Positions 10,174-19,040 are shown, counted from the first letter of the stretch. The stretch is 64,000 nt of DNA from Ktedonosporobacter rubrisoli (GCF_004208415.1 NZ_CP035758.1:7936001-8000000), one strand, 5' to 3'. Notes: generated from the letters alone by a model not told the origin. A program made the numbers and translations.

Positions 10174-10703
10174 AGCCATATCAGCGTCAACGACGCATAC
10201 GCGATAGTGTCCTACTGAGCGGCTGGCTCTTCGCCGATCTGCTGCTTGGACTGGCTGTCATTTTTCTGGCGGCTAATACGATAGGCATTACGCCCCAGGC
10301 GCGCGCAACACCCACGCCCCAGACGACGCCCACGCCTATGCCAAGTCCCACGCCGCTGCCGATCCTTGAGCTGAAGGCCCATCATGTCTCTCTTAACGTC
10401 GATACTGAGGGGCTCTTAAACAATTCTTCGGAGGCAATCAACAATTTTAAGCAGCGCATTCGCGCGCTGGGCTTTCTGCAGGGACGCCGGGCCGGCCTGG
10501 TTATTGCCTACGGCGGAGCCAACAATACGGATCAGATTCCACGTGCGCAAGCTGTCTCGCTCAAGGTTATGTCTCTCCTGCATGGGCTGGGTAAAGAGAA
10601 CTTTGTGTTTATGCAAACAGCTTTTTACGATCCACTATATAACCTTGGCGATGATCCAAATCACATAGTTTTGGATATCTACCTGTTCACACAGCCAGCA
10701 TAG
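10170..10703 (+). CDS. MotB/ZorB-like membrane protein with OmpA-like domain
   Basis: A 177-residue protein that starts four bases inside the previous gene. A basic N-terminus (residues 1-12) is followed by one membrane helix, about 14-38, reading GWLFADLLLGLAVIFLA. Asp23 sits near the start of the helix in an (F/Y)AD context, as in MotB and ZorB, where that Asp carries ions. A Thr/Pro-rich linker (about 45-65) leads to a domain whose IAYGGANNTDQ...RAQAVSLKVMSLLHGLG resembles the GHTD...RAxAV core of OmpA-like peptidoglycan-binding domains. The expected place is the cytoplasmic membrane with the C-terminus outside. Plausible job: B subunit of an ion-driven complex with the upstream coiled-coil protein. 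The OmpA similarity is remote. Confidence 0.6.
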   Translation: MKPYQRQRRIRDSVLLSGWLFADLLLGLAVIFLAANTIGITPQARATPTPQTTPTPMPSPTPLPILELKAHHVSLNVDTEGLLNNSSEAINNFKQRIRALGFLQGRRAGLVIAYGGANNTDQIPRAQAVSLKVMSLLHGLGKENFVFMQTAFYDPLYNLGDDPNHIVLDIYLFTQPA

Positions 10704-10715
10704 AAGGATAGAGCG

Positions 10716-11804
10716 ATGAAGCGTCAAGACAACTTCCAGGTGGCACAGCATTACCCTCAGCCAAAGTATGGCTTGCCAGCTGTGCCCGCCAGCTTCGCTC
10801 AGAGGAAACAGGTCAAGTTTGCCCACGTATGGTACGGACTTGGCGTCCTCTTGATAGCGTGCCTGTTGATTGGGCTCGCCGCGCAGGGCTATCGCTTCCT
10901 CACCTCTCTAACAGCAAGCTCGGCGGCGCCCGCGAAACCAATTTCTCCCCCAATATCCGGGTCTCCCCATTTCTGGCCGCTCCCCGAGCTTAGCTGCCCG
11001 CTTCAGCAAACGTCGGCTTCTCCTGGCGCTAAGCCGAGCCTTGATTTCTGCTCGCCAACCTATCTTGGCCAGGCAGGTGGACCCGCCGGCGCGCGCCTTA
11101 TTCTGCTCGGCACAAACTTTCCTGAACAGGGAATACCTGATCACTGGTGGCTTACGCCCCAGAATGTTAGCCCACAAATTTGCCAGCAGGCAAAAGCTGC
11201 CGAGTCTTGCATAGCTTTGCCTGCGCCACGCATTAAGGCTGCGCTTAACAACGCAACTCTCTACTCATGGCCCTGGGATTCACCCTTTCCCACTCAGAAG
11301 GGAGCCTATATGATTACTGCCCAGCTAGGAACTCAGCTTATCAGTAGCGGGGAGCCATTCACCTTGCTCACTACTCAGGTTCCTTGCATTACCATCGCGG
11401 CGCAGAGCGCACAAAAAAATGCTTCCTGTGCACAGCCGCAAAATTATCTGATTCCCGGCAACAAGCCGCTCACGCTTACAGGCTCCAATTGGCTGCTCAA
11501 CTGGCAAGGCGTTTCTGCCAGCCTGCCGCTCAACTTTCAGCTTGAAGTGCTGGCTACCTGCGCAAAGGGTGCACAAAAGATATGTGGGTATCAGGATCTA
11601 TTCCATCTTACGATCGAGCCCAATCGCGACGGCTCCTTCTCAAAGACTATTAACTTTCCAGCAGGCAAGAAGGGAACGTATAGTGTGACGGTGCGCAATA
11701 GAACTGATCCGACCGGCCTGAACGGAGTTCAACCTACTATCGCCGATCAAGCCCTTACCTTTGGCTTGAGCGAAGAGATGCTGACTCTTACGATCCAGCA
11801 ATAA
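10716..11804 (+). CDS. Membrane-anchored extracytoplasmic protein, sixth gene of GAP1 cluster
   Basis: A 362-residue protein, 12 bases after the previous stop and with AAGGATAG upstream of the ATG, so it belongs to the same operon. A cytoplasmic N-terminus of about 35 residues is followed by one hydrophobic segment (about 40-62), with no lipobox or obvious cleavage site, then an extracytoplasmic part. Two stretches, ILLGTNFPEQG and LTLTGSNWLLN, resemble the G-x-N-F/W strand of IPT/TIG-type immunoglobulin-like folds, suggesting two to three beta domains. Several Cys residues could form disulfides outside the cell. The substrate or partner is unknown; its position suggests a sensor or cell-wall-facing part of the complex. 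Confidence 0.6.
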   Translation: MKRQDNFQVAQHYPQPKYGLPAVPASFAQRKQVKFAHVWYGLGVLLIACLLIGLAAQGYRFLTSLTASSAAPAKPISPPISGSPHFWPLPELSCPLQQTSASPGAKPSLDFCSPTYLGQAGGPAGARLILLGTNFPEQGIPDHWWLTPQNVSPQICQQAKAAESCIALPAPRIKAALNNATLYSWPWDSPFPTQKGAYMITAQLGTQLISSGEPFTLLTTQVPCITIAAQSAQKNASCAQPQNYLIPGNKPLTLTGSNWLLNWQGVSASLPLNFQLEVLATCAKGAQKICGYQDLFHLTIEPNRDGSFSKTINFPAGKKGTYSVTVRNRTDPTGLNGVQPTIADQALTFGLSEEMLTLTIQQ

Positions 11805-11828
11805 TAAGGAGTGCTTGCAGCCTGGTAC

Positions 11829-11869
11829 AGCCTGGTTAGAAAGGCAGGTTTGTGCTTTCTAGCCAGGCT
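11829..11869 (+). terminator. Probable terminator of the GAP1 cluster
   Basis: Arms 11829-11846 and 11853-11869 pair over about 17 bases (AGCCTGG...CCAGGCT core) with one bulge, one wobble and a six-base loop. The hairpin begins 24 bases after the last stop of the six-gene run. A pyrimidine-rich tract follows, without a clean run of T. Confidence 0.5.
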
Positions 11870-12203
11870 TGGCCATCTTCTTACTTCTCTTCCCCCAACC
11901 CTGCCTATGGACCGCCAAGGTCCATCTTCCTCCCTTGAAATATAACCAAGAGTAATTGTTGATATTCTTAATAGTTATGATTATAATGAAGAGCAAGCTA
12001 GCAAAGAACATCCACAGGAAAGGGAAAGTTTGTCGGCGAATCATTCCATATATTTATTATTACCATTCCAAAATGATATAATAGAACATCTTTTCGTTGA
12101 CAAAAGCAAATTTGGCAAGTTACCATATAGTTAACAATGTTGATCTAATTAGTTAACATCATTTTGACAGAACGTCCTTATTACTTTTATTTACGAGGGA
12201 AGC
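11870..12203. other. Intergenic leader before the ABC importer
   Basis: AT-rich DNA without a supported gene. It holds TATAAT at 12077-12082, TTGACA at 12097-12102 and 12165-12170, none with an ideally spaced partner, and two AGTTAACA copies (12129-12136 and 12151-12158) 22 bases apart on one face of the helix. GTTAACATCAT recurs at 13368-13378 just before the permease start. These may be operator half-sites for the importer. Confidence 0.4.
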
Positions 12204-13361
12204 ATGATCTCAAGGCGTAAATTCCTGCTCGGCCTGAGCGGAGCAGCATCGGCAGCCAGCCTGTTGGCCGCCTGCCAGGCGCTGCCAGCGGCGAGCGGCA
12301 GCACAGGAGACAGCATTGTCTTTGGCGTCTCCGGACCATTTACCGGCGACAACGCCGAATATGGCACTATCTGGAAAAAAGGCTTCAACCTGGCCCTTGA
12401 CGAAATTAATGGCGCTGGCGGCATTAAGGGGCGCAAGATTGAGCTCAACTACCAGGACTCGCAAGCCGATCCCAAGCAAACCGTACCCATCGCGCAGAAA
12501 TTTGTAAGCGACAGCCGCATTCTCGCCGAGCTTGGCGACTTCGCAAGTCCGGCCTCAATGGCTGCCTCGCCCATCTACCAGCGCGCCAAAATGGTTCAGC
12601 TTGGCTTTACCAACTCGCACCCCAAATTTACTCTGGGTGGCAGCTATATGTTCAGCACCTCGGTCACGCAGCAGATCTCAGCCGCCTATATGGCCCAGGT
12701 TGCCCATGAACAGCTCAAAACGCCGAAGCAGGCCATTCTCTACCTGGATACCGACTGGGGGCACACAACCCAGGGTATCTACGTGGATAAAGCGCGCAAG
12801 TTTGGGGACCAGATCGTCTATGCCGGCAGCTATTTGAGCACCGAGAAGGATTTTCGTTCCCTGCTGCTCAAAGCGCGCGATGCCAATCCCGACGTCCTAA
12901 TACTCATCTCTTACTACAACGACGCAGCCCTGATTGTCCAGCAAGCCCGAGCCGTGGGTATAAAATCCAAGATCTTTGCCGCAGGCTCCAGCTACTCGCC
13001 GCGGTTCCTCAGTCTTGGCGGAGAGGCCACCGAGGGCGTCATCCTGACGGCTGAATTCTTCCCCGAAGATCCACGACCGGATGTGCAGCGCTTCGTACAA
13101 GCTTATAAGAAGCGCTACAACGAAACGCCCGATCAATTTGGGGCCGGGGCCTACGATGCTCTCAAGCTGCTGGCCTGGGCCGTTGAGCGGGGTGGACCAG
13201 ATCGCGTAGCCATCCAGGAAGCCCTGGTCAAAGGAAAAGACATTCCCAGCATCATGTATGGACCCTTTAGCTTCGGGCCAGATCGCCGCATTGAGCATGT
13301 AAAGCAATATGTCATCACTGTCAAGAATGGTAAGTACGCCCTTTACAAGGGCAACGCATAA
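12204..13361 (+). CDS. ABC importer substrate-binding lipoprotein, branched-chain amino acid type
   Basis: A 385-residue periplasmic-binding protein of the LivK/Leu-Ile-Val type I fold. The N-terminus has a Tat motif (SRRKFL, residues 3-8) and a lipobox LAAC with Cys24, so it is exported folded and lipid-anchored outside the cell. FGVSGPFTGDNAEYG, LALDEINGAGGIKGRKIEL and the YDALKLLAWAVE C-terminal helix are typical of the family. GAGGGA lies three bases before the ATG. It heads an operon with a fused permease and two ATPases. Family members bind amino acids, urea, amides or aromatic acids; the ligand cannot be read from sequence, and the downstream oxidative genes argue for something other than plain leucine. 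Confidence 0.9.
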   Translation: MISRRKFLLGLSGAASAASLLAACQALPAASGSTGDSIVFGVSGPFTGDNAEYGTIWKKGFNLALDEINGAGGIKGRKIELNYQDSQADPKQTVPIAQKFVSDSRILAELGDFASPASMAASPIYQRAKMVQLGFTNSHPKFTLGGSYMFSTSVTQQISAAYMAQVAHEQLKTPKQAILYLDTDWGHTTQGIYVDKARKFGDQIVYAGSYLSTEKDFRSLLLKARDANPDVLILISYYNDAALIVQQARAVGIKSKIFAAGSSYSPRFLSLGGEATEGVILTAEFFPEDPRPDVQRFVQAYKKRYNETPDQFGAGAYDALKLLAWAVERGGPDRVAIQEALVKGKDIPSIMYGPFSFGPDRRIEHVKQYVITVKNGKYALYKGNA

Positions 13362-13378
13362 GGTACGGTTAACATCAT

Positions 13379-15193
13379 ATGCTCGACGTTTTCATAAGTG
13401 GGCTCATTAACGGCAATAGCTACGTACTGATCGCCATAGGTATGTCGCTGATCTTTGGCGTCGCTAACCTTGTTAATTTTGCCCATGGTTCCATTTTCGC
13501 TATAGGAGCAATGCTTGGCTGGTGGTTTGTGGTAGTGTTGCACTGGCCGCTGTGGGCTACGCTGCTGGGCACGATTATCATCACCGGCGTGCTGGGTGTG
13601 CTCATCGAACTGTTCTGTGTGCGCCCTTTGAGCAGTGCACCGCCGATTGCCACCTTGCTTTCAACCCTGGCGATCTCCTTTGTGCTCGATTACTCGTCGC
13701 AACTTATCTTCTCGCCGGATACGCGTCGTTTCCCCAGTTTGCTGCCCACAGCAAACTTGCAACTGGGCGGGTTGCGCATCGGCACGCTGGATATCACCAT
13801 CCTGGCTGTGAGTATCGTGAGCGTTGGGCTGCTCTGGCTTTTCCTGCGCTACACACAATTGGGCCGCGCCATTCGCGCCACGGCTCAGGATCGCGATGCA
13901 GCCTTACAGATGGGCGTCCCGGTTGGCCTTGTGCAATCGCTTACATTTGCCCTGGCCTCGGCGCTCGGTGGCCTGGCCGGCGTGCTGATAGGAATGTATT
14001 ATAGCAGCGTCTCGCCGACCAACGGCTTTAACGCGGGCCTTGAAGGCTTTGCCGCCGCGACCCTGGGCGGCTTAGGCAGCTTGCCCGGCGCGGTCGTCGG
14101 CGGCCTGGTGCTGGGTATCGTTGAAAGCTTTGGCGTAAGCTGGTTTGGGGATGCCGTGCGCCAGTTCATCACTTTTGCTGTCTTGATCGGCGTACTCTGG
14201 ATCAGACCAGGTGGCTTATTTGGCGCCTTTAACGCTATCACTTCCGAGCCAATGACCGGGACTTTCTTTGGCAGCGGCAAGCTTATCAAGCTCAAGGTCT
14301 GGCAGATTGCTTTGCTCGTGGCCGTATTTGGCATCCTGTTGCCGCTGTGGGGCAACGCCTATGCCCTCCAGATCGGTACCCTGGCGGCGATCTTTGCTAT
14401 TCTGGCCCTCTCGCTGACCCTGATTGCCGGCACGGCGGGCCAGATCTCGATCGGGCAGGCAGGCCCTTTCGCGATTGGAGCCTACGTCTCGGCGCTCCTG
14501 ACGCGCGATCATGGCTGGTCCTTCTGGCTCGCGTTACCTGTCGCGGGCATTCTTGCCGCGCTGATCAACACGATCATCATGGCTCCAGTATTGAAATTGC
14601 GTGGCCACTATGTAGCGATTGCCACGCTGGGAGCCGGGGCGATGATTGCGGCCATGCTGCTGAGCTTCAACTGGCTCACCTATGGACCTCTAGGGGTGAG
14701 CAATATTCCGCCGCCGGTTATCTTTGGCCAGAATGTCGATTCGCCGGTCACTTTCTATATCCTCGCCTTTGTCGTACTTCTGCTGGTTACGGCCCTGGTT
14801 GCCCGTTTACAAAGATCACACCTGGGGCGCGCATGGTATGCTATACGTGAGGATGAAATTGCCTCGCAATCGTCGGGTATTCCGCTGGCTGACTATAAGT
14901 CCCTGGTTTTTGCGCTTGGTGGTTTTATCGCCGGCTTGGGTGGTAGCCTGCTGGCCCATAACTATACCTTTATCAGCCCTGATATCTTTAACATCACGAT
15001 CTCGACACTGGCTTTGACAATTGTCGTCCTGGGTGGGATTGGCAGCGCGCTCGGCGCAGTGATTGGAGCCGTGATCCTGGTTGGCGCTCCCGAGCTGTTT
15101 CGGCCGCTGCAAGACATACGTTATCTCGGCTACGGACTCCTTCTATTACTTCTTATCCGTTTTCGCCCGCAGGGCATCTGGGGGAAACAATGA
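13379..15193 (+). CDS. Fused LivH-LivM branched-chain amino acid type permease
   Basis: A 604-residue membrane protein combining both permease subunits of the importer. Residues about 1-290 are LivH-like (LVNFAHGSIFAIGAM; AATLGGLGSLPGAVVGG), and about 305-604 LivM-like (LTLIAGTAGQISIGQAGPFAIGAY; IRFRPQGIWG at the end). LivH and LivM are usually separate proteins of about 300 residues, so this single chain is a true fusion with no internal stop or frameshift. It starts 17 bases after the binding-protein gene and overlaps the next gene by four bases (ATGA). About 16 membrane helices are expected. Confidence 0.92.
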   Translation: MLDVFISGLINGNSYVLIAIGMSLIFGVANLVNFAHGSIFAIGAMLGWWFVVVLHWPLWATLLGTIIITGVLGVLIELFCVRPLSSAPPIATLLSTLAISFVLDYSSQLIFSPDTRRFPSLLPTANLQLGGLRIGTLDITILAVSIVSVGLLWLFLRYTQLGRAIRATAQDRDAALQMGVPVGLVQSLTFALASALGGLAGVLIGMYYSSVSPTNGFNAGLEGFAAATLGGLGSLPGAVVGGLVLGIVESFGVSWFGDAVRQFITFAVLIGVLWIRPGGLFGAFNAITSEPMTGTFFGSGKLIKLKVWQIALLVAVFGILLPLWGNAYALQIGTLAAIFAILALSLTLIAGTAGQISIGQAGPFAIGAYVSALLTRDHGWSFWLALPVAGILAALINTIIMAPVLKLRGHYVAIATLGAGAMIAAMLLSFNWLTYGPLGVSNIPPPVIFGQNVDSPVTFYILAFVVLLLVTALVARLQRSHLGRAWYAIREDEIASQSSGIPLADYKSLVFALGGFIAGLGGSLLAHNYTFISPDIFNITISTLALTIVVLGGIGSALGAVIGAVILVGAPELFRPLQDIRYLGYGLLLLLLIRFRPQGIWGKQ

Positions 15194-16059
15194 GCACAGC
15201 CGCAGCAAGCTTAGACAACGCGCCTTTGTTGGAGGTGCGCGAGCTCGTCAAGACCTTTGGGGCCGTACGTGCTGTCGATGGAATCTCTTTTAAGATCCAG
15301 CCCGGCCAAACCGTTAGCCTGATTGGCCCCAATGGATCTGGCAAGACAAGTACGCTCAATCTGATTAGCGGGGTCCTGAAGCCGCAAGGCGGGCAGATCC
15401 TCTTGCAAGACCAGCGTATCGACGGCTTGCGCCCTGAGCGCCTGGCCGAACTTGGCATTGCGCGCACCTTCCAGAATGGGCGCGTCTTCGGCAACATGAG
15501 CATACGCGATAACGTCCTTGTCGGCATGCATACCCAGCTGCACGCGGCTCGCCCGTTTGCCTCCTTGCGCCATATCCCGGTCCTGCGCTGGATTTCTCTA
15601 TTGGGCGAGACAGTAATGGCCGTGGTGCAGCCTCCCAGCGTGCGCCGCGAGGAGGAGGCTATGCTAGCCAACGTACAGGAAGAGCTCAAACGCTTTGAGC
15701 AGCGCCTCTTGCCGCGCCAGGATCGCTTTGCCTACACCCTGTCTTATGCCAATCGTCGCCGCACCGAGATTGCGCGCGCGCTGGCTCTACGCCCGCGCCT
15801 GCTCCTGCTAGACGAGCCAACGGCAGGTATGAACCCGACCGAAACCGCCGAAGTACTTGAGCAACTGTTGGAATTGCGCGCGGCCGGGCAAAGCATGTTG
15901 CTGGTTGAGCACAAACTGGACCTGGTGATGAAGCTGTCGGACCATGTGCTGGTCATGGATGGGGGCAAACTCATAGCCCAGGGCAGGCCGGAGGCCATCC
16001 AGGAAGATGAACGGGTGATCGAGACCTATATCGGGCGCCGGCGCTCGCTGGTTGGATAG
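15190..16059 (+). CDS. livG: ABC importer ATP-binding protein, LivG type
   Basis: A 289-residue ATPase of the importer. Walker A GPNGSGKTS is at about 46-54, the Q-loop at RTFQNGRVF, and Walker B plus D-loop at LLLLDEPTAGMNP, which is the LivG-type ending. The ABC signature is unusual: LSYANRRRTEIARAL (around 183) stands where LivG proteins have L(S/A)YGQQRRLEIARAL, so the Gly-Gln of the LSGGQ consensus is Ala-Asn. Start overlaps the permease stop. It presumably pairs with the LivF-type ATPase downstream; the altered signature may slow or shift hydrolysis to the other site. Confidence 0.9.
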   Translation: MSTAAASLDNAPLLEVRELVKTFGAVRAVDGISFKIQPGQTVSLIGPNGSGKTSTLNLISGVLKPQGGQILLQDQRIDGLRPERLAELGIARTFQNGRVFGNMSIRDNVLVGMHTQLHAARPFASLRHIPVLRWISLLGETVMAVVQPPSVRREEEAMLANVQEELKRFEQRLLPRQDRFAYTLSYANRRRTEIARALALRPRLLLLDEPTAGMNPTETAEVLEQLLELRAAGQSMLLVEHKLDLVMKLSDHVLVMDGGKLIAQGRPEAIQEDERVIETYIGRRRSLVG

Positions 16060-16079
16060 CGCAAGGAAAATTATTGCCG

Positions 16080-16865
16080 ATGACACACACATCTATAGAA
16101 GAGACTGATAGGCCAGCTCTGCTCGAAATAAAAGAGGTGGACGCCTTTTATGGCGCGGCTCAGGCTCTCGACAAACTTTCGCTGCGCATCAATGAAGGGG
16201 AAATCGTCTGCCTGCTCGGGGGAAATGCGTCGGGCAAATCTACGACGATGAAAATCATTCTGGGCCTGCTCAAGCCGCGCGCGGGCGAGGTTCTGCTTTC
16301 TGGTCGCTCCACCTTGCGCCTGCCCACGCCGCAGATCATTAGGCGAGGCGTGGCCTCGGTACCGGAGGCGCGGCGCGTCTTTTCGGAGATGACGATTGAA
16401 GAAAATCTCTATGTAGGGGCCTATGTGCGTGGAGCGCCCACAGAACGCAAACAGGATTTGCAGCGCATGTATGAGCTCTTCCCGCGCCTGGGCGAGCGCC
16501 GACGCCAGAAGGCCGGCACCTTGAGTGGAGGCGAGCAACAGATGCTTGCCTTTGCCCGAGCTCTGATGAGCCATCCCAGGCTGATCTGTATGGATGAACC
16601 GACCATGGGCCTGGCTCCTATCGTCGTGGAGCGTGTGCTTGATACGATTAGTGAGATCAATCGCCTTGGCGTGACGATCTTTATGGTCGAGCAAAACGCA
16701 GAGCTAGCCCTCTCGATCGCCACGCGTGGCTATGTACTGCAGAGCGGTAAACTGGTTTTAGAGGGGAAAGCCAGCGATCTTTTGCACAATCCCGCTATAC
16801 GCGAGGCGTACCTTGGGCAGCGCGTACAGCGTGTAGATACTACATCTGACCCAACGCCTTCCTGA
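16080..16865 (+). CDS. livF: ABC importer ATP-binding protein, LivF type
   Basis: A 261-residue ATPase. Walker A reads GGNASGKST (47-55), the signature LSGGEQQ is intact, and Walker B is LICMDEPTMGLAP, the LivF form; SVPEARRVFSEMTIEENL is also characteristic. ATG at 16080 is chosen; a TTG at 16074 in frame has AAGGA at a closer spacing and would add two residues. It is 20 bases after livG and completes the binding protein-permease-ATPase operon. Confidence 0.9.
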   Translation: MTHTSIEETDRPALLEIKEVDAFYGAAQALDKLSLRINEGEIVCLLGGNASGKSTTMKIILGLLKPRAGEVLLSGRSTLRLPTPQIIRRGVASVPEARRVFSEMTIEENLYVGAYVRGAPTERKQDLQRMYELFPRLGERRRQKAGTLSGGEQQMLAFARALMSHPRLICMDEPTMGLAPIVVERVLDTISEINRLGVTIFMVEQNAELALSIATRGYVLQSGKLVLEGKASDLLHNPAIREAYLGQRVQRVDTTSDPTPS

Positions 16866-16910
16866 TGCCAGGAAGTAGCACACGCATTTCGCTAGAAGGA
16901 GAGAACAACT

Positions 16911-17897
16911 ATGGCCCAACGCAAAGTCCAATTTGGCCTGACGCTGCCAAATCGGGGCGTCATTATTGGTGCTACCACGATTGAGGAGATGCTAGCCCTT
17001 GGCGAGAAGGCCGAAGCCGCCGGCTGGGATTCGGTCTGGGTGGGGGATTCGATCTTTGCCAAGCCGCGCCTGGATTCCCTGGTTCTGCTGGGAGGGCTGG
17101 CGGCGCGCACCAAACGGGTAAAGCTGGGGCCTGCCTGCTTTGCCAGCACGCCACTGCGCAATGCGCTCTTGCTGGCCTATCAGTGGCACAGCCTCGATTT
17201 TATGTCTGGAGGGCGCACAATCTTTGTGGCCTGCCAGGGCGCCCCGGCGGCTGGAGGTGGCAAGTTTAGCGAAGAGTTCGAGGCCTTTCACGTCGAGCCC
17301 TCGTCGCGCATGCGCCGCATGGAGGAGGCTATCGATATCCTGCGCCTGACCTCAATCCATGAAAATGTGAGCTACCAGGGCGAATATAACCAGTTCAAGG
17401 ATATTACTGTGCTGCCCCGCCCGGTACAGCAGCCGCTGCCCATCTGGGTTACCGCCAATCCGCGCGAAGATAAGCCGAAATGGGCCGAGAGCGCCTTGCG
17501 TCGCGTGGCAAAATATGGCGATGGCTGGATGACTACCCGTAACACGATTGAATCCTTTTCCACGAATCTCGCGCTCATTCGGCGCTACGCCCAGGAAGAT
17601 GGGCATGAGCTCAGCCCCGACTTTGAGGCTTGTCTGTACTATAACATTAATGTGAACGAGGATCGCGAGGCAGCCCTTGCCGAAAGCAAGCGCTTCCTGG
17701 ATACCTATTATACTGCTGACTACTCGCGCGAATTCCTGGAAAACTGGGTGGCCTGTGGCTCGCCGCAAGAATGCATCGCCAAGCTACGGGCCTTCATCGA
17801 CGCCGGGGCGACAACTATTACCCTGCGCCTGACCAGCTACGATCAGGATCGCCAGTTTGAGCGCGTAACCAACGAGGTCTTAAGCGCTCTGAGCTAG
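16911..17897 (+). CDS. Luciferase-like (LLM class) flavin- or F420-dependent oxidoreductase
   Basis: A 328-residue TIM-barrel oxidoreductase of the bacterial luciferase superfamily. Seen: FGLTLPNRG at the N-terminus, AEAAGWDSVWVGDSIFAKPRLDSL, an RTKRVKLGPACFASTPLRNALLLA strand and VAKYGDGWMTT near the C-terminus. The ribosome site GAAGGAGAG is strong. Enzymes of this class use reduced FMN or F420 to oxidise or reduce small organic molecules. It lies 45 bases after livF on the same strand, so it probably works on the imported compound. The cofactor cannot be decided from sequence. Confidence 0.88.
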   Translation: MAQRKVQFGLTLPNRGVIIGATTIEEMLALGEKAEAAGWDSVWVGDSIFAKPRLDSLVLLGGLAARTKRVKLGPACFASTPLRNALLLAYQWHSLDFMSGGRTIFVACQGAPAAGGGKFSEEFEAFHVEPSSRMRRMEEAIDILRLTSIHENVSYQGEYNQFKDITVLPRPVQQPLPIWVTANPREDKPKWAESALRRVAKYGDGWMTTRNTIESFSTNLALIRRYAQEDGHELSPDFEACLYYNINVNEDREAALAESKRFLDTYYTADYSREFLENWVACGSPQECIAKLRAFIDAGATTITLRLTSYDQDRQFERVTNEVLSALS

Positions 17898-18028
17898 CGT
17901 TCTGTCAAGCTGGAAGTGACGCGTCAAGGGCCGCGATCCGCCGGCAGGTGGCGCATTTGTCATACGAAGTCTGACAAAGCACGAGGGACTGTTAGCGCAA
18001 AGCTGCATTGGGCAGGAGAAAGATAACT

Positions 18029-18898
18029 ATGGTGACACGTTTTGATCATTTTGTGATCGCTGTACGCGATCTGGATACGGCGATTCGCCTCTATCAGCGT
18101 CTGGGCTTTGAGGTCCAGCCAGGTGGAAGACATACGGGGCGCGGCACGCATAACGCCTTGATCCGCTTTGGCCTTGACTATATCGAACTGCTCTCGGTCT
18201 ACGACGCAGTTGAGGCCCAGCTCACAGGCATCAGAGGGACAAGTATTATCGACGCCTTGCAGAAGCGCGAGGGCGCACTGCTTGGTTACGCGCTGGCCAC
18301 TGAGAACATAGAGCAAGAGGCTGAGCGCTTCAAGGACACGGAGCTCTTCCAACCAGCCTTTGCTATGAAGCGTCTGCGCCCTGACGGCAAGGAGCTGACC
18401 TGGCGCCTCTTTACGCCTGGCGCGGTGGCCTGGCGGCGTCCCTGGCCCTTTATCATCCAGTGGGATACGCCCGATACCGAGCGCTTGCTTATCGAGCAGC
18501 CGGGCCGGCATCTCAATGGCGCCAACAAATGGGTTCGCATCGCGGTAGCCACGCGCGATGTGGCGGGCCTAATTCCGCTCTACAGGGATAAGCTGGGTCT
18601 ACAACAGCAAGAGCCGTCCGAACCTGCGGGGCAGCGCGCTATTTTCCAGCTTGGCTCATCCAGCATAGAGCTGTTTACGCCACAGGAGGCGGGAGCTGCC
18701 CAACAGACGCTGCAAGAGCTCGGTGAGGGGCCGTTTGAGGTGACTATCGCCGTAGAGGATCTGCGCCAGACGCGCTCCTTCCTCGCTCAGCGCGATATCA
18801 GCTTCGAATGGCATGCCAACAAGCCTGATACGCTTATCCTCGCTTCTCCCGATACGCTGGGAGTGCGCTTTAGCCTGGTTCAGCAGAGCGAGGAATAG
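18029..18898 (+). CDS. Double VOC-domain (glyoxalase-like) protein
   Basis: A 289-residue protein with two vicinal-oxygen-chelate modules. The first (FDHFVIAVRDLDTAIRLYQRLGFEV) leads into a glyoxalase-like_3 type segment, with IRFGLDYIELLSVYD as the second half. The second, about 165-285, has RIAVATRDVAGLIPLYRDKLGL and FQLGSSSIELF. ATG at 18029 follows AGGAGA by nine bases; an upstream in-frame TTG overlaps that site and is rejected. VOC proteins include dioxygenases, isomerases and lyases; the substrate is unknown, but its place after the importer and monooxygenase fits a catabolic step. Confidence 0.82.
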   Translation: MVTRFDHFVIAVRDLDTAIRLYQRLGFEVQPGGRHTGRGTHNALIRFGLDYIELLSVYDAVEAQLTGIRGTSIIDALQKREGALLGYALATENIEQEAERFKDTELFQPAFAMKRLRPDGKELTWRLFTPGAVAWRRPWPFIIQWDTPDTERLLIEQPGRHLNGANKWVRIAVATRDVAGLIPLYRDKLGLQQQEPSEPAGQRAIFQLGSSSIELFTPQEAGAAQQTLQELGEGPFEVTIAVEDLRQTRSFLAQRDISFEWHANKPDTLILASPDTLGVRFSLVQQSEE

Positions 18899-19040
18899 GC
18901 TGGCAGCCTATTTTATCTTCAGGCTGATTCTGGCAGTCCCATAAGCTCAAAGAAGTTAGAACAGAGCCGCCGATGGTTCTGCGGAATGCCGTGCGCATAA
19001 ATAATTTGGTATTACAGGCAAAATATAGAAGGAGCAAATA

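Noticed and set aside
11859..12044. 61-codon minus-strand frame after the GAP1 cluster
   Set aside because: It overlaps the terminator hairpin and has no ribosome site or recognisable protein features.
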